From assembly GCA_003612485.1 (NCBI GenBank), contig RAZA01000003.1, positions 124,001 through 188,000 on the forward strand: a stretch of DNA of 64,000 nt, given 5' to 3'. Positions 43,668-51,588 of this stretch are shown piece by piece; the stretch's first letter is position 1; each line of letters starts with the position of its first letter. The notes beneath the pieces were generated by a model. That model ran no database searches. It worked only from the letters and a program-made list of their open reading frames with translations, and was not told the origin of the DNA. The DNA comes from a bacterium D16-50. Lineage in GTDB: Bacteria > Bacillota > Clostridia > Lachnospirales > Lachnospiraceae. The position numbers were made by a program, and so were the translations under genes.

Positions 43668-43713
43668 CAGGTCTGATGTGAGGAGATTTTCCATATCAGA
43701 CTTGCTTGTTTTT
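43668..43713 (+). terminator. Terminator after the integrase remnant
   Basis: GCAGGTCTGAT and ATCAGACTTGC form an 11-bp stem (one G-T pair) around a 16-nt loop, followed by TTGTTTTT. Confidence 0.7.
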
Positions 43714-43866
43714 AGGCACTTTATTCCTGCGTGCAATGAGCTTGAGTCTGAAAAATCCTGCCGAATGCTGCGAGAGCCAAGTACATGCAGGGGATTGCAT
43801 TGCGATAGAAAATAGGTAAAATGGATTGTATGTTTCCTTAAAGCAAAGACTCCGAATACTGTTCTG

Positions 43867-44026
43867 TCACTGGATAATGTCAGCCAGTGTAATATTATCC
43901 ATATACTTATTTCTCAGAGTAGGAATAATATGATGTTCAATCATATATTTTTTTCCTTACTGTGCGTTGCTTTAATTTCCCCTCTTTATCCCTGAAATAA
44001 ACATTCGCAAAATCCGACAGCTTCAT
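43867..44026 (-). pseudogene. N-terminal remnant of an integrase, frameshifted
   Basis: From ATG at 44026 the minus strand reads MKLSDFANVYFRDKEGKLK, then QRTVRKKIYD and a stop; shifting one base at the A-run continues as YMIEHHIIPTLRNKYMDNITLADIIQ, where TGA replaces an expected Trp codon. This is the SAM-like core-binding domain of phage and ICE tyrosine recombinases. It faces the opposite way to the C-terminal remnant at 43258-43566. Confidence 0.72.
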
Positions 44027-44141
44027 ATTCACGTGATCTGTTTGAATATATGAAAATGCTCAAAAAGAATCATACCTCACCGAAAAGAGAAGCTGATTTG
44101 AAAGACATAAAGTAGAATGTACAACAAAATAATGTAACCAT

Positions 44142-44152
44142 TTTGTAGCCAC
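44142..44152 (+). repeat. Right copy of an 11-bp direct repeat (possible att remnant)
   Basis: TTTGTAGCCAC, identical to 37387-37397. Together the two copies bracket 6.8 kb containing the AlbA_2 remnant, mod-res and both integrase fragments. Confidence 0.3.
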
Positions 44153-44180
44153 TTTAGCTCTCTAAAGTGAATTTTCGTGT

Positions 44181-44229
44181 AAAAAAGGGCTGTCGCATCA
44201 ATGATTAGGTAATCAGCGATGTGACAGCC
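44181..44229 (-). terminator. Terminator of the glycan operon
   Basis: On the minus strand GGCTGTCACATC pairs with GATGCGACAGCC (one mismatch), with an inner TGATTA/TAATCA extension, followed by CTTTTTT. It lies about 40 nt downstream of the last gene of the minus-strand locus (ends 44271). Confidence 0.88.
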
Positions 44230-44270
44230 GCGACAGTGCCAGTTGTTTTGAGCCGTTTCACCACGCCATG

Positions 44271-46376
44271 TCAGCAGATCTTTACGGCACGAGCAAAAAA
44301 CTCGTCATAATAAGTCATTTCCTCCATACCTATATGAAGAAATTCCTGATCCACATAGGGAAGCAGGGATACCGCCAGCTTCTCTATTTCCGCACCTGCC
44401 TCCGGGCCTCCGGCTTCTTTGAGATAATCCCTGCCAAACTCCAGCGCCCCCTCCTGCAGCAGGCAGATATGCTCCCTTTGCCCGGAGGCATCATGAGATT
44501 CACAGTAACGGACTTGCCCCTGAGCAGTCACATATTTTATGGAAGGATGCGGTGCCTTCATCCATGATTCCAAGAGAAAATAGTTTCCGCAATCATAATC
44601 CGGCTTGTGTCCGCCCACAAAATCTTCCACCGTCAGCCTTCTCTTTTCCTCCAGAGAGTCCTCCAGCCGCTGAAAATAGTACCCCTTCATGGAGGTTCCC
44701 ATGATCTTTTCCAGACACAGCTGACATGTGCCGGTAGAGATGAAATCGTAGATCCCCAGCCTCTTATCTTTCAGCCCCAGTCCCGCCAGATATTCCTGAT
44801 ACCCCTGTCTGGCATGGACCGCTTTGGACAATATGGCCTCCTCATGTCTCATTATGTAGCGGAAATCCTCCTCGTCCCCTTTCCGGGGCAGAATTTCCTC
44901 TCCTTGCAGACCGAATCTTTTTTCCAGCATCTCCTCCGGGCTGCCGTTGAAGGGCAGCTCCGCCGCATATAGAATATCCGCCTCGTTCCTCAGGGATGCC
45001 AGAACCGAAAAAGTTCTGGAGATCAACAGATAGACGGATTCCGGCAGCTTTCCGCATCTTTTTGCGGATTTCCACAAATCGAACACCTTCTTTACCAAAT
45101 ATCCGTCCCTTGCGACAAACAGCATCACATCCACCGGTTCTTCCATAAGCCTGCCCCAGAGCCAATGCACATACCCCACTGCCAGCGGCCCCAGAATCCC
45201 ATAACCCAAATCCCGGGCAGAGGCCGTCTGCAGCCTGCCGCCGCAGCCGTGGAGCGCAAACGGATCCCTATAGATTCTGGCGCAGATCATTCCCTGCATA
45301 TCCGCCGTCTCCTCCACCTGCAGCAGAAGCCTCCCCACAGCAGTCAGCTCCGCCATATCCTGAGGAGATTTGATCACATACGGCTCTATCCCATGGGCCT
45401 TGGCCGCCCTGCCGTCCAGTTCCTCGGAATCACCGATGTGCATGCGCCTTTCACCCTGAGAATGCCTGCAATAGCAGTCATATAGGCCCTGCGCCTTGGA
45501 CACATTGTAATCGCAGGATACAAATAGGCCCTTATAGCCCCCTATCCCTTTCCTCTGCAGGATCCCTTCCAGCACTTTTCCCGGCAGATACATATCCGAT
45601 ACCAAATATACATTCTTTCCCTGAGAAACCATTTCCCCCAGAAAACGAACCATGCTGTCCCTTGGTTCCAGAACGGAAACTTCCACCGCAATTTCCCTCT
45701 CCAGCAGTTCCGTGTATCTGTCCGAAGAAATCCCCATCCGTTCCCCCACCCATCTATAGATGTCATAGATCGTGGGGCTGCCGCTTCTGGACAGCTCCAG
45801 CTCCGCCCCCATTCTCAGCTGCGCAAAATCCCGCGTCATCCCCTCCGCTTTTCCCACCAAGCGAAAGATTTTTTCCGGCTGTGCCCTTCTGATTAACAGT
45901 GTGTCAAAAATATCAAAGCTGATGGTATCATAATGATTGGCCATTTGCCTCAATTCATCAAGGCTTCGCAGAAAATATTCCTCTTTTTCCTGCCGGATCG
46001 CCCCATCTCCCGGATCTTCCCCGTACAGAACCTGCCCTAAAAGACCTCCGTCTGCGCCGTACACCGGTATAGCCTGCTCTCTGCAGAAATCCTTTATCCT
46101 TCTGTAAATAACCTTTTCCGACGCCTTTCTGGCAAGAATGACGATCTGCGCGTTCCGGCCGGCCAGAGACGTCAGGGCTATGATTTGCTTCCCGCAAAAC
46201 TCCCCGTCTTCCCGATATCCGTCCAGAAGCCCTGCTACCGGAAAGGCCGGAAAGGCTTTCAGAATTTCCTCCGTAGGCTTTCCAAGCCCATATAGGATCA
46301 TGTCCCGGAAGCCGTCTCCCCCCTGAGTCTCTATGAAATTCTTTTTGAACAGTTCCCCAATATGACTAAGCACCAA
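44271..46376 (-). CDS. HAD-superfamily protein of glycan loci with N-terminal Rossmann-like module
   Basis: A 701-residue protein. Residues 20-110 form a nucleotide-binding-like module (DMILYGLGKPTEEIL, VAGLLDGYREDGEFCGK, AQIVILARKASEKVIYRRI). Residues 150-350 are a HAD domain with the catalytic motif SFDIFDTLLIRR (DxD variant), VYLVSDMYLPGKVLEGIL and HIGDSEELDGRAAKAHGI. The last 350 residues (VMLFVARDGYLVKKVFDLW, and KRLGIYDFISTGTCQLCLEKIMG) are found with this HAD type in many polysaccharide clusters, where they are annotated only as hypothetical or glycosyltransferase-associated. Its reaction is unknown. It is the last gene before the operon terminator. Confidence 0.75.
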   Translation of the reverse strand: MVLSHIGELFKKNFIETQGGDGFRDMILYGLGKPTEEILKAFPAFPVAGLLDGYREDGEFCGKQIIALTSLAGRNAQIVILARKASEKVIYRRIKDFCREQAIPVYGADGGLLGQVLYGEDPGDGAIRQEKEEYFLRSLDELRQMANHYDTISFDIFDTLLIRRAQPEKIFRLVGKAEGMTRDFAQLRMGAELELSRSGSPTIYDIYRWVGERMGISSDRYTELLEREIAVEVSVLEPRDSMVRFLGEMVSQGKNVYLVSDMYLPGKVLEGILQRKGIGGYKGLFVSCDYNVSKAQGLYDCYCRHSQGERRMHIGDSEELDGRAAKAHGIEPYVIKSPQDMAELTAVGRLLLQVEETADMQGMICARIYRDPFALHGCGGRLQTASARDLGYGILGPLAVGYVHWLWGRLMEEPVDVMLFVARDGYLVKKVFDLWKSAKRCGKLPESVYLLISRTFSVLASLRNEADILYAAELPFNGSPEEMLEKRFGLQGEEILPRKGDEEDFRYIMRHEEAILSKAVHARQGYQEYLAGLGLKDKRLGIYDFISTGTCQLCLEKIMGTSMKGYYFQRLEDSLEEKRRLTVEDFVGGHKPDYDCGNYFLLESWMKAPHPSIKYVTAQGQVRYCESHDASGQREHICLLQEGALEFGRDYLKEAGGPEAGAEIEKLAVSLLPYVDQEFLHIGMEEMTYYDEFFARAVKIC

Positions 46377-46456
46377 TATTCATCCTCGTTCTTTTCCGCC
46401 GCAGCCCCATTACACATTCACAGAACCCTCATTTTCGCTACGATTCCATTGCGCAT

Positions 46457-47467
46457 TTACGGTGCCGTCCTTTTCCCATATACCCTATCTATAAGCTCCA
46501 TGACAGCCACGGCATCATCAACCGTACCGTTCACAAGAGATCTTTTTCCAGATACAGCATCATAGAACTCGGCAATTTCAAAGTCCCATGAACGGTCTTC
46601 ATCGAAGCACATGGTATACTCCGTGGGGTTCCCCAGCTTTCCGCTCTTTAACTCCAGATCCCTTTTGTAATAGGTAATGCGCTCTTCCCCATAGCTCTGG
46701 GTAGATGTGAGCAATCCGTTCAGGGCAATATATCCTTCGGTGCAGGTAATATCCAGATCAAATTTATGTTTCCACTGTATGGCGCTGGAATGCATGGTGG
46801 CCACTTTTCCGGAATCAGTCTTGAGCGTGACAAACGCCGTGTCCTCTCCGGCAGCATTCTTCCACACCAGATTTTCCGTGAATCCCTCCACCAACGTAAA
46901 ATCCCCCACGAAATAGCGCAGCAGATCCAGCATGTGGATACCCTGATCCAACAAGATTCCTCCCCCGGCGATACTGATATCGTTCCTCCATTCCTGCCGC
47001 CGAAGATCACCCGCTTTTCCATATACGCCCCGGGCCGCTACCACTTCTCCCAAGAATCCTGAATCAATCAGTGATTTTGCCTCTATGACCCCGTAATGGT
47101 ATCGATGGTTGAAACCGAATTTCAGCACCTGACCTTCACATCTGCCCAGAGCATCCCGCATCAAAAGCGCATCCTCCAGACATCTTCCCGGCGGCTTCTC
47201 GGCAAATACATGACAGCCCTTTTCCAGCCCATAGCACACCACAGAGGGAATCACCGCATTCACGGTGCATACCGCCACAACCTCCGGCTGCTCCTGATCG
47301 ATGCAGCATTTCCAATCCCCATACCTATTTATATCATAATCTGAAAGCAGCTCCTCATTGCTGTCACATACTCCCACCACGTCAAAACCGCCATGCTTTT
47401 TCATGGCGTCATAGCGGGTCCTCCCCATCCTGCCCATCCCAATAATGACTGTTCTGTACTTCCTCAT
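46457..47467 (-). CDS. Gfo/Idh/MocA-family oxidoreductase
   Basis: A 336-residue NAD(P)-dependent sugar oxidoreductase. The nucleotide loop is VIIGMGRMGRTRYDAMKKHGGFDVVGVCDSN, the second motif is VFAEKPPGRCLEDALLM (EKP, catalytic Lys), and the substrate region has DLRRQEWRNDISIAGGGILLDQGIHMLDLLRYF with the GGGxxxDxGxH signature. It probably oxidises or reduces a nucleotide-linked or free sugar of the glycan. AAAAGGAAAG precedes the ATG; the 134-nt upstream gap is repetitive. Confidence 0.9.
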   Translation of the reverse strand: MRKYRTVIIGMGRMGRTRYDAMKKHGGFDVVGVCDSNEELLSDYDINRYGDWKCCIDQEQPEVVAVCTVNAVIPSVVCYGLEKGCHVFAEKPPGRCLEDALLMRDALGRCEGQVLKFGFNHRYHYGVIEAKSLIDSGFLGEVVAARGVYGKAGDLRRQEWRNDISIAGGGILLDQGIHMLDLLRYFVGDFTLVEGFTENLVWKNAAGEDTAFVTLKTDSGKVATMHSSAIQWKHKFDLDITCTEGYIALNGLLTSTQSYGEERITYYKRDLELKSGKLGNPTEYTMCFDEDRSWDFEIAEFYDAVSGKRSLVNGTVDDAVAVMELIDRVYGKRTAP

Positions 47468-47469
47468 GG

Positions 47470-47590
47470 CTTTCCTTTTAGATCCTTCCTTTTTGGAGAC
47501 TTTCTCTTTGAAGACCTTCTTTTCAAAGCCTTCCTTTTGAAGACTTTTTTCGGAGACTTTCTTTTTAGAATGTCTCTTATTGAAACCTTT
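47470..47590 (-). repeat. Degenerate purine-rich repeat between methyltransferase and oxidoreductase genes
   Basis: On the minus strand, imperfect units of about 18 bp combine AAAGTCTCC/AAGTCTTC/AAGGCTTTG with AAAAGGAAGG-like blocks, five or so in a row. The frame in phase with the downstream oxidoreductase is open through the array (units such as EKSLQK, EGFEKK, VFKEKV) but has no start codon. The blocks resemble ribosome binding sites. Confidence 0.65.
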
Positions 47591-47601
47591 CTATTGGAGC
47601 C

Positions 47602-48570
47602 TTACCCTTTCTTTTTGCGGGCGATTACGCAGACAAAGGAACTAAGACAAGCCTTCTGCAAAAATCTCTGGAATTCCTGAAGCATGGGCCGGCTGGATTC
47701 TTCCAGCAGATATCCCACGAAGCTTTCCCTATGGTCCAGCCCGTCTCTGGAATCCAATACATATTTTACATCCATAACCCCCGGCGTCGTAATCTCCAGC
47801 ACCTCAAAGCCGTTGCGCTCCAGAAACGCCACCAGTCCCTTCACGGACGGCAGCAGAATATGCTCATAGGGATAGATCCGGCTGTTCTTCTCCTTCAGGG
47901 TTATGATGTCGAAGCCGCTTCCCGCTCTTGTATTCATAACCAATAGCCCGTCATCCTTCAGGCAGCTCCTCAGCTCCCCCATGCGTTCCGCGGGGTGAAG
48001 CTCCTGCTGCATCTGATCCAGATAGAGGACAAGATCGGCACCGCCGGATCCGATCTTGTCCTCCCCGGCCAAAAGAATGGAATCTCTTAGATCATACCTG
48101 CCGCACATCGCACCCTTCCGGACAGCATCCGCATATCCCTCATATCGGTTGCCGTAATCTGCGATATCCAGATTTCTGTTCCTGCCCATGAACCGGAAAG
48201 CTCTCACTTCCACCCACCCCAGAAATTCTTCCCACACCCTCTGCCTGTTGTCCGCTATCTCCTGCTGGTATTCCCGGCAAAGGCGCAGCTCCAGCAGGTC
48301 GGCATGATTTTGATACGATTCTACGATTTCTTCGTCGTATACCGCATAGATGCTTTTACACTCTGTACAGCACAGATAATCCACCTTCCACTTTGAATAA
48401 AAATAATCCCCCCGTCCCCCGCAAATAGGGCAGCGGCGCTCCCCGTCCCTGCGAACCGGATGGGACTCCACAAATTTCCGAGCGATCTGCACCTGCTTGT
48501 CCCGAAAGAAATTTCCCTGAAAGGTATATTCCAGATACGGTTTTTCCGTGTATTGATATGATCTAAGCAT
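47602..48570 (-). CDS. SAM-dependent methyltransferase with zinc ribbon
   Basis: A 322-residue protein. A four-Cys zinc ribbon at about residues 42-80 (RCPICGGRGDYFY ... LCCTECKSIYAVYDEE) is followed by a class-I methyltransferase-like domain: LDIADYGNRYEGYADAV, ADLVLYLDQMQQEL, MGELRSCLKDDGLLVMNTRAGSG and SVKGLVAFLERNGFEVLEITTPG. This layout resembles sugar C- or O-methyltransferases of the Methyltransf_13/23 type. The AdoMet glycine loop is weak (DYGNRYEG), so activity is less certain. Confidence 0.72.
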   Translation of the reverse strand: MLRSYQYTEKPYLEYTFQGNFFRDKQVQIARKFVESHPVRRDGERRCPICGGRGDYFYSKWKVDYLCCTECKSIYAVYDEEIVESYQNHADLLELRLCREYQQEIADNRQRVWEEFLGWVEVRAFRFMGRNRNLDIADYGNRYEGYADAVRKGAMCGRYDLRDSILLAGEDKIGSGGADLVLYLDQMQQELHPAERMGELRSCLKDDGLLVMNTRAGSGFDIITLKEKNSRIYPYEHILLPSVKGLVAFLERNGFEVLEITTPGVMDVKYVLDSRDGLDHRESFVGYLLEESSRPMLQEFQRFLQKACLSSFVCVIARKKKG

Positions 48571-48588
48571 AACTCCCTCATTTCTATG

Positions 48589-49347
48589 TCAGGCCATATT
48601 CTCCATATACTCATCATACAATGCCTGATTGGCAAACAGTCTGCAGATACATTTGCCCTCCTCCAGCGGAATCACTTCCGCCACGCCTCCGGCAGCCCTG
48701 ACGATAGCGGAGGAGGCCGCAACGTCCCACAGCATGATCTGTTCTTCCGTATAGGCGTCGATTCTGCCGTCCGCCACAAAAGCTCCCATAACGGCAGCGG
48801 CGCCTAGCATTCTGATCTTTTTAAAGCTCTGTACCTTTTGGACGAAGGCCCCCAGACTGTCCGCTCCGTAGTCCCTCCTCACCGGAAAGCCTGTGGCCAG
48901 CACCGCATCTTTCATGTGGGCCGCAGCGGAAGTACATACGGGCATGCTGTTTCGCCAGGCGCCTTGCCCCAAGATGCCCCCATAGATTTCCTGACTGTGG
49001 AATCGGTTGACCACTCCCAGAACCGGCTGCCCGTCCTCCCACAGTGCCACGGACACGCAGCATAATTCCCTCATCCCCTTCCAGAAATTGGCTGTTCCGT
49101 CCAGAGGGTCCACGATCCACCTTCTGCTGCCCCCGCTTTCTCCCACGGTCCCCCTCTCCTCCGACAAGATAGGGATACCTGACGGGCGCAGGACTTGTAT
49201 AATCAGCTCTTCACTCTTCCGATCAGCCTCCAGCTTGATGTCCCGTCCTTCCTGACTGTCCACCGACGCATTCTCCAGACTCTCCAGGTATTTCCCCGCC
49301 CGTGTTGCCGCTTCCAGCGCAAGGGCGTACTCTTCCTCATAAGCCAT
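48589..49347 (-). CDS. Inositol-monophosphatase-family phosphatase
   Basis: A 252-residue lithium-sensitive phosphatase family member. Metal-binding motifs are GIPILSEERGT (E), RRWIVDPLDGTANFWKGM (DPLDGT) and EEQIMLWDVAASSAIVRAAGG (WDxAA), all intact. Substrates range from inositol phosphate to sugar phosphates or 3'-phosphoadenosine phosphates. Its start overlaps the end of the hydroxyacid-dehydrogenase gene by 11 nt, and it is part of a four-gene overlapping block with a sugar isomerase and a cytidylyltransferase, so a sugar phosphate is the likeliest substrate. Confidence 0.88.
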   Translation of the reverse strand: MAYEEEYALALEAATRAGKYLESLENASVDSQEGRDIKLEADRKSEELIIQVLRPSGIPILSEERGTVGESGGSRRWIVDPLDGTANFWKGMRELCCVSVALWEDGQPVLGVVNRFHSQEIYGGILGQGAWRNSMPVCTSAAAHMKDAVLATGFPVRRDYGADSLGAFVQKVQSFKKIRMLGAAAVMGAFVADGRIDAYTEEQIMLWDVAASSAIVRAAGGVAEVIPLEEGKCICRLFANQALYDEYMENMA

Positions 49348-50236
49348 ATTCCAGATCCTCCAGCAGATTTTCCACCGCCTGCCTCTCCATAGACATGCGG
49401 CACTGTGTGGTATAAGTGCATATATGCGGTGTCAAAACGGCATTCCCGCACTCCCGGAGCATCCCCTCATAGGGCTCCGACCACAGCGCATCTCCCCAAA
49501 AGGCCGCCACTTTTCCCGTTTTCAGGGCATGATACAGCGCCTGCTCATTGATCAGACCGCCTCGGGCGCTGTTTAAAAGAATCACGTTTTCCTTCATCCG
49601 GGCAAACAATTCCTCCGACAAGATTTCTTCTTTGCCGGATGCATGGAGACTGATCACGTCTGCTGCGGCGACCCCCTCTGCCAAAGCATGGGTGGATTCC
49701 TCCGGAAGATACTTATCATAGATCATGATCTCCGCTCCCAGCCCCCGAAGCAGCTCCGCCGTCCTTCGGCCGATAGCGCCGTATCCCACCATCAGCACCT
49801 TAAGTTCCTGTATCGATCTGCCCATGCGTTTCTTCCAGATTCCCTTATGTACATCCTCGTTGGCCGGTATCAGATTGTGACAGATAGCCAGCAGCGCGGC
49901 AAGGGTCATCTCCGCCACTGCATCGGTAGGGCCCTCCGGTGTGTTGGACACTTTGATTCCGTGTCTGGCTGCCGCCTCCCGGTCCACATTGTCCATGCCG
50001 ATGCCGATTCTGGCAATGGCCTTTAACTCTGGGCACGCCCGAAACACTTCCTCATTCAAGGGCTCCAGCCCCGCCAGTAAACCCACTGCCCCCTGCAAAT
50101 GTTCGATGATCTCTTCCTGAGTCATCTTTCGCCCATAAGGATTCCTGACTACCTCTATCCCCTTCTTCTGCAGCCACTCCAGCACCTCCGGGGCAGCGTC
50201 ACCGAAGGAGGAGGCTCCCACCGCTATTTTCATCAA
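49337..50236 (-). CDS. D-2-hydroxyacid dehydrogenase (phosphoglycerate-dehydrogenase-like)
   Basis: A 299-residue NAD-binding dehydrogenase: VGYGAIGRRTAELLRGLGAEIMIYDKY is the dinucleotide loop, and catalytic Arg, Glu and His lie in LLNSARGGLINEQALYHAL, ALWSEPYEGM-region and TPHICTYT. N-terminal RIGIGMDNVDREAAARHGIKVSNTPEGPTDAVAEM matches the family. It may oxidise a 2-hydroxy sugar acid rather than 3-phosphoglycerate, given its coupling to sugar-activation genes (inference). It overlaps the SIS gene by 4 nt. Confidence 0.88.
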   Translation of the reverse strand: MMKIAVGASSFGDAAPEVLEWLQKKGIEVVRNPYGRKMTQEEIIEHLQGAVGLLAGLEPLNEEVFRACPELKAIARIGIGMDNVDREAAARHGIKVSNTPEGPTDAVAEMTLAALLAICHNLIPANEDVHKGIWKKRMGRSIQELKVLMVGYGAIGRRTAELLRGLGAEIMIYDKYLPEESTHALAEGVAAADVISLHASGKEEILSEELFARMKENVILLNSARGGLINEQALYHALKTGKVAAFWGDALWSEPYEGMLRECGNAVLTPHICTYTTQCRMSMERQAVENLLEDLEYGL

Positions 50237-50823
50237 TGTCTTCCTCCCATATATTTATCCAAAAAATAATCTAAAGCGCCGTGAAGCAGCACCGCATGGG
50301 CGCTCTCCACTTCCCCGTAAGTCTCCAGCGGCACATAGAAATTCAAATCCCCCATCCTGCGTATCTCATTATCCGGCTTCTTCCCTGATAAAGTGACCGT
50401 GAAGGCTCCGTTTTCTTTGGCGGCAGAAATGGCATTCACGATATTGGGGGAACTTCCCGAAGACGAAATTCCTACCACCATATCCCTCTCTGATATAATC
50501 CGCCGGATGCGGTAGGCGTACACATCCTCATAGCCGATGTCGTTGCTGATGGCCGTCACATGGGAGATCTCCGCGCAGGTGGTGGTATTTACCACCGCAT
50601 TCTGAAACCAGTCGTGGGACATATGTTCCGCCATGCTGGCGCTGGCGCCGTTCCCGCAGAAGAAGATCAGCCCTTTCGTCTCTTCCTTCACCTGCTGCGC
50701 CCGCTGCGCCCAGAGCGCCAAACCTTCGTCAGCCGACAGACAAGTTCCTTCCCTGTCCGTCACCTCCATCTGGCTCAGCTTCTCATAAATCAGATCAAAA
50801 TATCCTGCCGCATAACCATTCAT
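50233..50823 (-). CDS. SIS-domain sugar isomerase (GmhA-like)
   Basis: A 196-residue SIS-domain protein close to sedoheptulose-7-phosphate isomerase GmhA: GLIFFCGNGASASMAEHMSHDW, ISHVTAISNDIGYEDVYAY, DMVVGISSSGSSPNIVNAI and FTVTLSGKKPDNEIRRMGDLNFYVP. It would interconvert ketose and aldose phosphates. It overlaps the cytidylyltransferase gene by 4 nt. A truncated second copy of its start lies at 52567-52620. Confidence 0.9.
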   Translation of the reverse strand: MNGYAAGYFDLIYEKLSQMEVTDREGTCLSADEGLALWAQRAQQVKEETKGLIFFCGNGASASMAEHMSHDWFQNAVVNTTTCAEISHVTAISNDIGYEDVYAYRIRRIISERDMVVGISSSGSSPNIVNAISAAKENGAFTVTLSGKKPDNEIRRMGDLNFYVPLETYGEVESAHAVLLHGALDYFLDKYMGGRH

Positions 50824-51521
50824 AGCTCCATGTATCTCCTCTCGCTGTGCTGTTGCCGGGCCGTCATGATGCCCTCTGCGATATTCCAGTCCTCCTCCGT
50901 GTCCAAATCACACGCCTCGTCCTTAGGGATGGCGAATCGCCCCAGCCTGCCGCCGAACACCGGGTTGATTCCGGCCTCCTGCATCTCCATAAAGGACGCG
51001 CGTTTCCATGCGGTCATGGCCCAGACCACCGCTTCCGTAGGCTCCAGAAGCTGGCTGTTGACCTTCTCGGTCAGGGAAAAATTTAAGGGCCGTCCCTGAA
51101 AGAAGGTCTCCTCTTTTTCCGCTATAACCGACAGAACCGTGTCAAACTGGTTTTCATCAATGTAATCAAGAAATCTGTTCATGGTATCCTGCCGCAGCAG
51201 CGGCGAGGTGGTGTTCAGCATGATGACATAATCGCACGGATGATTCTGTAGGAATTCATATGTAAAGTCACGGTTGGTCGCCGTATCTGTGGCAAGAGAC
51301 GCCGGGCGTCTGTGAAACTGCGCCCCCAGCTTCATTGCGGCCTGCCCCAGCTCCTGACTCTCCGTGTTCACCCATATTCCGCTGAAACGATTGCTTGACA
51401 GAGCCAGCTCGATGGGATACTGAATCAGGGGCTTGTCCAGCAGGTAACGGATATTCTTTTTGGGAATGCGTTTGGAGCCCAGACGGGCGGGGATCATGGC
51501 TATATATTTGTAGTTGTGCAT
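50820..51521 (-). CDS. Acylneuraminate/sugar-acid cytidylyltransferase
   Basis: ATG at 51521 (MHNYKYIAMIPARLGSKRIPKKNIR) follows AAAGGAA at correct spacing; the earlier frame start at 51563 is not supported. It has 233 residues. IPARLGSKRIPKKN is the nucleotide-binding loop of CMP-NeuAc/Kdo synthetases, LNTTSPLLRQDTMNRFLDYI and DLDTEEDWNIAEGIM are further family elements. It activates a sugar acid with CTP. Neighbouring genes do not include neuB, so sialic acid is not implied; the substrate is unknown. Confidence 0.88.
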   Translation of the reverse strand: MHNYKYIAMIPARLGSKRIPKKNIRYLLDKPLIQYPIELALSSNRFSGIWVNTESQELGQAAMKLGAQFHRRPASLATDTATNRDFTYEFLQNHPCDYVIMLNTTSPLLRQDTMNRFLDYIDENQFDTVLSVIAEKEETFFQGRPLNFSLTEKVNSQLLEPTEAVVWAMTAWKRASFMEMQEAGINPVFGGRLGRFAIPKDEACDLDTEEDWNIAEGIMTARQQHSERRYMEL

Positions 51522-51588
51522 ATTAGGATTCCTTTCCTTACATTGAAGCAAGAGCCGATACAAAACTTTTCAAGCCTAGCGTATCACT

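Larger units (their letters stand above)
43567..44270. other. 700-bp remnant zone between integrase fragment and glycan locus
   Basis: It holds a plus-strand terminator (43668-43713), an inverted N-terminal integrase remnant (43867-44026), the right copy of an 11-bp direct repeat and the minus-strand terminator of the glycan operon. The rest (43714-43866, 44027-44141) shows nothing recognisable. Confidence 0.5.

Noticed and set aside
50820..51521. Sialic acid synthesis genes (neuA)
   Set aside because: No neuB or neuC is present, so only the general cytidylyltransferase family is claimed.
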